From Candidatus Tectimicrobiota bacterium (lineage in GTDB: Bacteria > UBA8248), in assembly GCA_016184445.1 (NCBI GenBank), contig JACPCT010000376.1:1-5225 (forward strand): a DNA stretch of 5,225 nucleotides, given 5' to 3'. The notes under the pieces were generated by a model. That model was not told the DNA's origin, did not search any database, and saw only the letters and a program-made list of their open reading frames with translations. This document shows, one piece after another, positions 1-5,142 of this stretch. The position numbers and the translations under genes are program-made. The number at the start of each line of letters is the position of its first letter. Positions within the stretch are counted from its first letter, which is position 1.

Positions 1-71
1 GCGCGCAGGAGCGGCCATCCAGATCCGCCTCTCCGCCGGCCGCCGATGAAACCCCGCACCGTGCGTACCAT
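1..71 (-). CDS. Possible start of the next gene (partial, unidentified)
   Basis: After the TPR stop (82-84), a frame opens with ATG at 69-71, ten bases downstream, and stays open to the window edge (23 codons). GAGG overlapping the TPR stop lies about eight bases before this ATG, a workable ribosome site. The visible peptide begins MVRTVRGFIGGRRRGG and is rich in Arg and Gly; I do not recognise it. A second ATG at 16-18 in another frame, with a GGCGGA upstream, starts MAAPAR and could be the real gene instead, leaving positions 19-81 as an intergenic gap. The sequence to the left would decide. Either way the operon seems to continue past this edge. Confidence 0.3.
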   Translation of the reverse strand, partial: MVRTVRGFIGGRRRGGSGWPLLR

Positions 72-81
72 GCTCAGGCCC

Positions 82-1371
82 TCACGAGGAGAACACGTCG
101 AACGGCTTGACGATCGCACCGGAGGGGCTCTCGCCCAGCAGGAGCCATCCCGCCTCCCGGGCCACCCTCCGGAAGTCGTTCTCGGCGGCCAGCCGGTCCC
201 CCCCCTCCAGCTTGGCGCGGGCCTCGAGCAGGCGGACCGCCAGGCCCATCCACCCGGCCTCCCCTTCGGCCGCGGCGGGGATGAGGCCGGAAGCCTCCCC
301 GAGCCAGCGCACGGCCTCCTCGGTCCTCCCCGCCTCGATGAGCAGGGCGGCGGCCATCACCCAGGGGGCCGGGTCCCCGGGCCGGGAGCCGGCGGCCGAG
401 ACAAGGCGGGAGGACGCCTGGCGCAGAGCGCTCTCCGAGTCGAGCGGCCCTTGGGAGGCCGCGATCCGGCGCAGAAACTCCTCTCCTCCCACCTCCCGGT
501 AGCCCGCCTCCCAGGCACGGAGGGCGCGCTTGGGCTTGCCGGCCGCGGCAAGGGCCTCGCCGAGGCGAAGGCGCAGCTTCCGCGAAGAAGGAAGGCGGCG
601 CACCGCGTCCTCCAGCAGGGAAACCGCGCCCCAGGAGTCCGATCGCGCAAGCCTGCCCTCCGCCGCCGCGAGGAAGATCTCCCCGGTGCGGCGGGCGTCC
701 TCCTCCTGCTCGGAGAGGACGCCCCCCGTGCGGTGCAGCTTCTCGCAGGCCTGGACGGCCTCCTCCCAGCGGCCCGACGCCGCGAAGAGATCGCGCAGCT
801 TGCGCATGACGGCGGGGTGGATCTTCCCGTTCCCCCCGGAGCGGGCCAGCACCCGCTCCGCCTCCCCGGCCTTGCCGGTAGCCTCGAGGTTCTCCGAGAG
901 GCGGACGGCGGCGTCGGGTGAGTCTGGCCACAGGGCATACAGGCGGGAGTTCCAGCGGATGGCCTCTTCCAGGTTCCCGGCCTCGGCCGCCAGGTCAGCC
1001 GCGAGGGAGTACGCCAAGGGGAGGCGCGAGTCGAGGCGGATGGCCCGCCGGGCCAAGCGGAGCGCCTTCTTGGGCCTCCCCTGGCCGCGGAGACGCTGCG
1101 CCCGGGCCAGGCACTCGCGCGCCCCCTCCTGCCGGCGGACGGGGCGGCGCTCCTTCCACCCCGCGAAGGCCCGGAGCACCGCTTCTCCCCAGCCCAGGAG
1201 GGCGGCGGCGAAGGCACCCGCCAGGGCGGCGGCCAGGAGCGCCATCGCCATGGGGGCGCGGACGGACCACGCCTCCGAGAAGCGGACGCTCACGAAGTCG
1301 CGGTTGAAGTGAAGGAGGTAGAGGGCGGCGGCGAGGGGGCCTGCGAATGCGAGAAGAGGGCGCAGCCTCAT
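82..1371 (-). CDS. LapA-like membrane anchor plus LapB-like TPR repeats
   Basis: A 429-residue membrane-anchored TPR protein. Two hydrophobic helices (about 5-22 and 40-61) flank the short segment FNRDFVSVRF (22-31). This layout of helix, N..xVxVxF, helix is that of the LapA domain (DUF1049 type). A charged linker follows, then TPR-like helix pairs from about 84: RGQGRPKKALRLARRAIRLD, AEAGNLEEAIRWNSRLYALW, AASGRWEEAVQACEKL, later AAAGKPKRALRAWEAGY and IEAGRTEEAVRWLGEA. In E. coli, LapA and LapB are adjacent separate proteins, and LapB guides FtsH proteolysis of LpxC to set LPS synthesis. Here both seem joined, which suggests an envelope role. The LapB rubredoxin-type CxxC...CxxC module is absent; the protein ends VKPFDVFSS with no cysteine pair. 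The start is ATG with only a G-rich weak ribosome site, 19 bases after the DksA-like stop. The TPR and membrane calls are firm, the Lap assignment moderate. Confidence 0.75.
   Translation of the reverse strand: MRLRPLLAFAGPLAAALYLLHFNRDFVSVRFSEAWSVRAPMAMALLAAALAGAFAAALLGWGEAVLRAFAGWKERRPVRRQEGARECLARAQRLRGQGRPKKALRLARRAIRLDSRLPLAYSLAADLAAEAGNLEEAIRWNSRLYALWPDSPDAAVRLSENLEATGKAGEAERVLARSGGNGKIHPAVMRKLRDLFAASGRWEEAVQACEKLHRTGGVLSEQEEDARRTGEIFLAAAEGRLARSDSWGAVSLLEDAVRRLPSSRKLRLRLGEALAAAGKPKRALRAWEAGYREVGGEEFLRRIAASQGPLDSESALRQASSRLVSAAGSRPGDPAPWVMAAALLIEAGRTEEAVRWLGEASGLIPAAAEGEAGWMGLAVRLLEARAKLEGGDRLAAENDFRRVAREAGWLLLGESPSGAIVKPFDVFSS
198..205 (-). repeat. Run of eight G in the LapA/TPR gene
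   Basis: The coding strand has eight consecutive G across codons for Glu-Gly-Gly-Asp near the end of the TPR protein. Slippage here, in the cell or in sequencing, would shift the frame and replace roughly the last 40 residues. The frame as given is intact. Confidence 0.5.
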
Positions 1372-1390
1372 CCGCCCGCCCCCCGGGTCA

Positions 1391-1759
1391 TCATGAGCCC
1401 TTGTTCCTGCGCTCGATCTCGTTCTGGGCCGCTACGGTGTAGCGGGTGTAGGGAATCACTTCCAGGCGCGAGAAGGGAATGGGCTCATCGGTCTCCTCGC
1501 AGATTCCGTAGATCCCGTCGTCCATCCGCTTGAAGGCGGCATCCACCTCGCGCAGGCGCTCCCGCTCGCGCTCCCCGAGATCCATCAGCACCTGGCGGGA
1601 GTAGGTGTCCGCGGCCATGTCGGCGATGTCCTGGGTCCCGTCATCCCCGCTCTCCTTGCTGTGGCGCTTGCTCTTCTCGACGTCGCCCAGGATCTCCCGC
1701 CGGACCTCAAGAAGCCTCCGCTTGAGGACTTCAAGCTGCTGCTTCGTCAGGTGCTTCAC
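1391..1759 (-). CDS. DksA/TraR family transcription regulator with degenerate zinc finger
   Basis: A 122-residue DksA/TraR-type protein. Members bind in the RNA polymerase secondary channel and, often with ppGpp, adjust rRNA and amino-acid promoters. The N-terminal half (about 4-36) and residues 53-80 form the two charged helices of a coiled coil. Between them DIADMA (44-49) matches the DxxDxA tip motif needed by E. coli DksA. The C-terminal globular part has YGICEETDEPIPFSRLEVIP (84-103) and then YTVAAQ (107-112). The usual four zinc cysteines (CxxC-x17-CxxC) read C87-x2-T90-x17-T108-x2-A111, so only one remains and zinc binding is unlikely. Pseudomonas DksA2, which works without zinc, has a similar CxxT/CxxA pattern. 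It is shorter than E. coli DksA (151). The start is GTG with a strong Shine-Dalgarno; the open frame extends to 1888 but only over rsfS. It lies 25 bases after rsfS and 19 before the TPR gene. Confidence 0.88.
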   Translation of the reverse strand: MKHLTKQQLEVLKRRLLEVRREILGDVEKSKRHSKESGDDGTQDIADMAADTYSRQVLMDLGERERERLREVDAAFKRMDDGIYGICEETDEPIPFSRLEVIPYTRYTVAAQNEIERRNKGS

Positions 1760-1762
1760 ACA

Positions 1763-1770
1763 TCCTCCCC
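1763..1770 (-). promoter_or_regulatory. Shine-Dalgarno of the DksA-like gene (GTG start)
   Basis: GGGGAGGA lies in the 25-base gap after rsfS, with its GG four bases before GTG (1757-1759). An ATG at 1761-1763 sits directly against this site, in another frame that closes after about ten codons, so GTG is the better start. Confidence 0.65.
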
Positions 1771-1784
1771 TATCTGACGGGCTT

Positions 1785-2729
1785 TCATCCGCCCGATGCG
1801 GCCATCTCCAGGAGCGGCGCGTGGGACCACAGATCCTCGAGCCGGTAATACCGCCTCGTCTTCTCCTGGAAGATGTGGATGGCCACATCGCCGCAATCGA
1901 TGAGAACCCAGCTGGCCTCGTTCAATCCCTCGATGAAAAAAGACTCCCCTCCCATCTCGCCCAGCCTCTCTTCCACCGCTTCCGCTATGGCCTTCACGTG
2001 CCGCGGATTGGTCCCATGGCAAATGAGGAAGGCATCCACCTCGGCCGACAGGGCCCGCAAGTCGATGGCCACCACGTCACGGGCCAGCTTCGATTCGGCG
2101 GCCTCGGATATCCGCCGGAGACGGCGGGTCAGGGTCTCGATGGGAGCTGCTCCTCCTCGAAAATCGGTGGCGGAAATCTCCAAATCGGAGATCCGGACGA
2201 AATGGATAAAATAGCGGGAACCAATGACTTTTGCCTTGTGGTCCCCAACGGGCTCGAACTTCAGGGAGGGGTCCAGCGGCGGCATCGTCCGCTCCAGCGT
2301 GCGGAGGACATCGCCCCACCGCTGTTCCCCCCGCAGGGTCACTGCGAAGTGGGTCATCCGAAGCAGCTGGGGGGCCCGGCTCCAGGTGTGGACCTCGCAG
2401 AAGGCATCCGCCCCCACGAGGAAGATGGTCTCGTGGCCCTTGCAGGCTCCCTCCCCCAGGGCGGCCAGGGTGTCCACGGTGTAGGAGAAGCCCCCCCGCT
2501 CCACCTCGATGGGAGCGTAGACGAAGCCCGGATGCTCCGCCACCGCCAGGCGCACCATCTCCAGGCGGTCCCGGGCGGAGGCGATCTCCTCGTCGGACTT
2601 GTGAGGCGGCTGGGCGGAGGGGATGAAGCGCACCTGGTCGAGGGCGAGGGCCTCGCGGACCTCCTCGGCCCCCCGGAGATGGCCGCAGTGGATGGGGTTG
2701 AACGTGCCCCCTTGGATGCCGATCCGCAA
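1785..2729 (-). CDS. nadD-rsfS: Fused NadD (nicotinate-nucleotide adenylyltransferase) and RsfS (ribosomal silencing factor)
   Basis: One uninterrupted 314-codon frame carries two proteins that are usually separate neighbours. Residues 1-191 are NadD, which joins ATP and nicotinate mononucleotide in NAD synthesis: GGTFNPIHCGH (7-17, the HxGH nucleotidyltransferase motif), PPHKSDEE (41-48), GFSYTVDTL (80-88), VGADAFCEVHTW (105-116) and ISATDFR (185-191). Residues about 197-305 are RsfS/Iojap, which binds L14 and blocks subunit joining in starved cells: DVVAIDLRAL (218-227), DAFLICHGTN (232-241), HVKAIAEAVEERL (244-256), IEG...WVLIDCGDVAIHIF (266-287) and YYRLEDLWSHAP (294-305). NadD normally has about 20-25 more residues after ISxTxxR, with a SIRYLVP-like stretch and a final helix; here only GGAAP separates it from RsfS. 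The start is TTG, supported by GGAGG. It lies 28 bases after proB. Both domain identities are firm; whether the product acts as one protein is inferred. Confidence 0.93.
   Translation of the reverse strand: MRIGIQGGTFNPIHCGHLRGAEEVREALALDQVRFIPSAQPPHKSDEEIASARDRLEMVRLAVAEHPGFVYAPIEVERGGFSYTVDTLAALGEGACKGHETIFLVGADAFCEVHTWSRAPQLLRMTHFAVTLRGEQRWGDVLRTLERTMPPLDPSLKFEPVGDHKAKVIGSRYFIHFVRISDLEISATDFRGGAAPIETLTRRLRRISEAAESKLARDVVAIDLRALSAEVDAFLICHGTNPRHVKAIAEAVEERLGEMGGESFFIEGLNEASWVLIDCGDVAIHIFQEKTRRYYRLEDLWSHAPLLEMAASGG
2139..2161 (-). promoter_or_regulatory. Possible internal ribosome site for the RsfS part
   Basis: At the NadD/RsfS junction the minus strand reads GAGGAGGAGC, followed by AGCTCCC and then ATC (codon 197), the point where a separate RsfS would be expected to begin. 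GGAGG lies about ten bases before ATC. AUC is a rare but usable start. No ATG, GTG or TTG lies in frame at the boundary. The overlapping inverted repeat GGAGCAGCTCC (2143-2153) could mask the site. Speculative. Confidence 0.25.
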
Positions 2730-2733
2730 ATGT

Positions 2734-2738
2734 CCTCC
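2734..2738 (-). promoter_or_regulatory. Shine-Dalgarno of nadD-rsfS (TTG start)
   Basis: GGAGG on the minus strand lies four bases before TTG (2727-2729). No ATG or GTG is available at the right place, and the protein from this TTG begins with the standard NadD sequence (M)RIGIQGGTF. The ribosome site therefore decides a non-ATG start. Confidence 0.7.
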
Positions 2739-2741
2739 GCC

Positions 2742-2757
2742 GGCGGCGGCCGCCGCC
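2742..2757 (-). repeat. Perfect 16-base GC palindrome between proB and nadD
   Basis: GGCGGCGGCCGCCGCC begins directly after the proB TGA and ends three bases before the Shine-Dalgarno of the next gene. It is a perfect palindrome made of CGG/CCG units. As RNA it could fold locally or pair with the adjoining GGCGG, which may influence translation of nadD-rsfS. A triplet-rich palindrome can also arise by chance in such GC-rich DNA. Confidence 0.5.
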
Positions 2758-3762
2758 TCAGTCCAAGAGCACCAGGTTGTCGCGGTGGACCACCTCGTCG
2801 TAATCCTTGCCGCCCAGGATGGCCACGATCTCGCCCGTGTGCCTGCCGGCGATGCGGTTCACCTCTTCCGCCCCGTAGTTCGCCAGCCCCCGCGCCACGG
2901 GCCGCCCCTTGGGATCCCGCAATCGCGGGATGACGGTCGTCCCGATCCAGCCCTTCCTCGCCCGCAGAGGGGCCCCGTTCGGGATAAAGAGGGTCCCCTC
3001 CTCCCCCCTCCCCAGGGCGCGGAGGAGGATATTGGGCGTCCGCCCGCGCACGATGAGGGTCGCGATGCCCATCCGGTTCAGGACCTTCACCGCCCGGACC
3101 TTGGTGACCATGCCCCCATGGGCCAGCGGATTCGCGCTGGTGCCCGCCTTCTCGGCCACCTCGGCGGGCAGTCCCTCCACGCGGCGGATGAGGCGGGCCG
3201 AGGGATTCCGCCGGGGGTCGGCGTCGTAGAGCCCCTCGACGTCCGAGAGAATGATCACCAGCCCCGCCTTCACCATCTGGGCCACCAGGGCGGCCAGGGT
3301 GTCGTTGTCCCCGAAGCGGATCTCCTCGACCGAGACCGTGTCGTTTTCGTTGACGATGGGCAGCACCCCCCGGGCGAGCAGCGCCTCGAAGGTGTTGCAG
3401 GCGTTCAGGAAGCGGATGCGGAGGTCGAGGTCGGCGTGGGTGAGGAGCAGCTGGGCCGTCTCCACCCCGCGCCGGCGGAACGCGCGGCCGTAGGCCTCCA
3501 TCAGGATGGGCTGGCCCACCGCGGCGGCGGCCTGGCGCTCGGGCATCCCCTTGGGCGCTCCCTGGACGCCCATGCGCTTCGAGCCGGCCGCGATAGCGCC
3601 CGAGGAGACGAGCACCACCTCCCGCCCGGCCCGGCGGAGCTCGGCCACCTGGGAGGCGATCCGCCCCAGCACCCGGCGGTTGACGCCCTCCTCATCCGGC
3701 GCGGTGAGGACCGAGCTGCCGACCTTGATGACGACCCGGCGGCTCGCCAGAGCGGGCTCCAT
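2758..3762 (-). CDS. proB: Glutamate 5-kinase with an internally shortened PUA domain
   Basis: ATP-dependent glutamate 5-kinase, first step of proline synthesis (glutamate to glutamyl-5-phosphate), cytoplasmic. The amino-acid-kinase domain (about 8-258) is intact: VVIKVGSSVL (10-19), SSGAIAAG (53-60), NENDTVS (138-144), the GDND motif (151-154), SDVEGLYDADP (173-183) and GGMVTK (216-221). The C-terminal PUA domain is recognisable at both ends: GTLF (256-259) with KGWI (270-273), and ARGLANY (290-296) with AILGG and VVHRDNLVLLD. About 38 residues normally between them are absent, including the DxGA, SLLPxG and xGxFxxGD signatures, giving 334 residues against 367 in E. coli. The gene stays in frame. 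ATG at 3760-3762 is chosen because the family N-terminus begins just after it; a weak GGGAAG precedes it. The open frame continues upstream to 4218 but only inside obgE. The kinase assignment is firm; whether the shortened PUA folds is not known. Confidence 0.95.
   Translation of the reverse strand: MEPALASRRVVIKVGSSVLTAPDEEGVNRRVLGRIASQVAELRRAGREVVLVSSGAIAAGSKRMGVQGAPKGMPERQAAAAVGQPILMEAYGRAFRRRGVETAQLLLTHADLDLRIRFLNACNTFEALLARGVLPIVNENDTVSVEEIRFGDNDTLAALVAQMVKAGLVIILSDVEGLYDADPRRNPSARLIRRVEGLPAEVAEKAGTSANPLAHGGMVTKVRAVKVLNRMGIATLIVRGRTPNILLRALGRGEEGTLFIPNGAPLRARKGWIGTTVIPRLRDPKGRPVARGLANYGAEEVNRIAGRHTGEIVAILGGKDYDEVVHRDNLVLLD
2914..2931 (-). repeat. 18-base hairpin inside proB at the PUA deletion junction
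   Basis: ATCCCGC and GCGGGAT form a 7-bp perfect inverted repeat around a 4-base loop. The element covers exactly codons 278-283 (IPRLRD) of proB, where a normal ProB carries about 38 additional residues. There is no U-run and it lies within coding sequence, so it is not a terminator. It could be a deletion scar or chance. Confidence 0.6.
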
Positions 3763-3785
3763 CCGCTTCCCACTGGGAGAGGAGT

Positions 3786-4838
3786 TCACGGCGCCCCCAC
3801 CTCCGCGGCGGCCCCGTCGGCGGTTCTCTTCCATCGCCCCGGGGAAAGCTCCGCTAGCTTGCGGGAGAGGCACCCGAGCAGCCCGGCGAGTCCCTCCCCC
3901 GTCGCGGCGGAGATGGCCAGGCATTCGAACCCGAGCGCCTCGACCCCGGCCCGCAGGGCGGGCTGATGCTCCCTCGCCTCGGTGACGTCCAGCTTCGTCA
4001 GCACCGCGACGCGCGGCTTGGCCGCCAAGGCCGGGGAGAAGAGCTCCAGCTCCCGCCCGATGGCCCCGAAATCCTCCAGCCCCCGCTCCGGGGGCAGCGA
4101 CGCATCCACCAAGTGGAGCAGCAGCGAGCAGCGGTCCACGTGGCGGCGGAAGCGATCCCCCAGGCCCCTCCCCTCGTGGGCGCCCGGGATGAGGCCCGGG
4201 ATGTCGGCCACCACGCACGAGCGGTGGCTCCCCAGGTCCACCACCCCCAGGTTGGGCGCCAGGGTGGTGAAGGGGTAGTCCGCGATCTTGGGCCGGCTGG
4301 AGGAGATCCGGGAGATGAGGGTGGACTTCCCGGCGTTGGGCATCCCGACGAGCCCCACGTCGGCCAGGAGCTTCAGCTCCAGGTCGAGGAGCCGCTCCTC
4401 GCCGGGCACGCCCTTGGTGGTCTTGCGGGGGGCCTGGTTGGTCGAGCTCTTGAAGTGGTTGTTGCCAAGGCCGCCCCGGCCGCCCCGGGCCACGATGAAC
4501 TCCAGGCCGGGCTGCGAGAGGTCCGCCAGCAGCTCGCCCGTCTCGGCGTCGCGCACCAGGGTACCCGCCGGCACCGGGACGCGCAGGTCCTCGCCGTCGG
4601 CACCGTGCATCTTCTTCCCCATGCCGTGGCCCCCCTTGGGGGCGCGCAGGAGAGGCTCGTAGCGGAAGTGGAGGAGGGTGTTGATGGAGGTTTCAGCCTG
4701 GAAGATGACGTGGCCCCCGCGCCCGCCGTCCCCGCCGTCGGGCCCTCCCCGCGGGATGTACTTCTCCCGCCGGAAGCTCAGGCAGCCGTTGCCCCCCTTG
4801 CCTGCCTGGACGCGGACACGCGCGGTATCGACGAACAT
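3786..4838 (-). CDS. obgE: Obg family GTPase (ribosome assembly)
   Basis: Obg/CgtA GTPase, a cytoplasmic factor in 50S subunit maturation and stress or (p)ppGpp-linked growth control. The 350-residue product begins [20 protein letters not shown], the start of the glycine-rich Obg fold (about 1-158), with the [12 protein letters not shown] run at 31-42. The G domain follows: P-loop GMPNAGKST (165-173), switch I with TT (191-192), G3 DIPG (212-215), G4 TKLD (281-284) and G5 SA (310-311). G4 has Thr instead of the usual Asn (NKxD); TKxD occurs in other functional GTPases. After G5 there is only a short, low-complexity tail, so no Obg C-terminal (OCT) domain is present, as in many Gram-negative Obg proteins. 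The ATG start fits the family exactly, although no clear Shine-Dalgarno precedes it. It ends in TGA 23 bases before proB. Confidence 0.98.
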   Translation of the reverse strand: MFVDTARVRVQAGKGGNGCLSFRREKYIPRGGPDGGDGGRGGHVIFQAETSINTLLHFRYEPLLRAPKGGHGMGKKMHGADGEDLRVPVPAGTLVRDAETGELLADLSQPGLEFIVARGGRGGLGNNHFKSSTNQAPRKTTKGVPGEERLLDLELKLLADVGLVGMPNAGKSTLISRISSSRPKIADYPFTTLAPNLGVVDLGSHRSCVVADIPGLIPGAHEGRGLGDRFRRHVDRCSLLLHLVDASLPPERGLEDFGAIGRELELFSPALAAKPRVAVLTKLDVTEAREHQPALRAGVEALGFECLAISAATGEGLAGLLGCLSRKLAELSPGRWKRTADGAAAEVGAP

Positions 4839-4844
4839 GGCGAG

Positions 4845-4861
4845 GTGGGAGAGGCCCCCAC
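4845..4861 (-). repeat. Small inverted repeat in the rpmA-obgE gap
   Basis: On the transcript, GUGGG and CCCAC form a possible 5-bp stem around a 7-base loop within the 30-base gap between rpmA and obgE. There is no following U-run, so it is not a standard terminator. No clear Shine-Dalgarno lies between this stem and the obgE ATG. It may modulate obgE translation or be chance in GC-rich DNA. Confidence 0.3.
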
Positions 4862-4868
4862 GGGCGGC

Positions 4869-5126
4869 CTACTCGCCGGGGATCACGCTGACGGTGCGCC
4901 GGCCCCCGGCCTTGTGGCTGAACTTGACGACGCCGTTCACCTTGGCGAAGAGGGTGTGGTCGTTGCCGAGGCCCACGTTCTCGCCGGGGTGGAACACCGT
5001 GCCCCGCTGGCGCACGAGGATGGACCCCGCGGGGACGTTTTCCCCGGCGAAGCGCTTGACGCCCACGCGCCGCCCGGCGCTGTCGCGGCCGTTGGAGGAG
5101 CTTCCGCCTGCCTTCTTATGAGCCAC
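4869..5126 (-). CDS. rpmA: 50S ribosomal protein L27
   Basis: Ribosomal protein L27 of the large subunit; its N-terminal tail reaches toward the peptidyl-transferase centre. The 85-residue product has the normal family length and is intact. It starts [20 protein letters not shown] and contains the central [10 protein letters not shown] and [10 protein letters not shown] motifs, the DHTLFA segment and a basic C-terminus ending VSVIPGE. The N-terminus begins directly with the mature-like AHKKAGG sequence and has no Firmicutes-type cleavable extension. The start is GTG, supported by an AGGAG six bases upstream and by the conserved N-terminus. The stop is TAG. It lies 16 bases after rplU and 30 bases before obgE, so it is almost certainly cotranscribed with both. 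Confidence 0.98.
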   Translation of the reverse strand: MAHKKAGGSSSNGRDSAGRRVGVKRFAGENVPAGSILVRQRGTVFHPGENVGLGNDHTLFAKVNGVVKFSHKAGGRRTVSVIPGE

Positions 5127-5132
5127 GGCCCA

Positions 5133-5137
5133 CTCCT
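5133..5137 (-). promoter_or_regulatory. Shine-Dalgarno of rpmA
   Basis: AGGAG on the minus strand lies six bases before a GTG codon, in the 16-base gap after the rplU stop. It fixes the rpmA start at the GTG (5124-5126), whose product begins [10 protein letters not shown], the standard L27 N-terminus. Confidence 0.75.
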
Positions 5138-5142
5138 GCCCT

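Noticed and set aside
1761..1763. ATG next to the DksA-like Shine-Dalgarno as a separate small gene
   Set aside because: It directly abuts the ribosome site with no usable spacing, and its frame closes after about ten codons inside the DksA-like gene.
1760..1888. Upstream extension of the DksA-like gene to 1888
   Set aside because: The added residues overlap the conserved RsfS end in another frame and are Arg/Trp-rich. The GTG with GGGGAGG is the natural start.
2077..2319. A frameshift explaining the missing NadD tail
   Set aside because: I looked in the overlapping minus-strand frame for an IRYLVP-like stretch or terminal NadD helix and found none. The frame given joins two conserved domains cleanly, so a loss of sequence is the better reading.
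2914..2931. Transcription terminator at the proB hairpin
   Set aside because: The 7-bp stem is short, is not followed by a U-run, and lies in the middle of coding sequence with the conserved ProB C-terminus after it.
3997..4002. ObgE G4 motif TKLD as a sign of lost GTP specificity
   Set aside because: TKxD is a known functional variant of NKxD in other GTPases, and all other G motifs of this ObgE are intact.
3763..4218. Upstream extension of proB to 4218
   Set aside because: The added residues come from obgE read in another frame. The ProB family N-terminus fits the ATG at 3760-3762.
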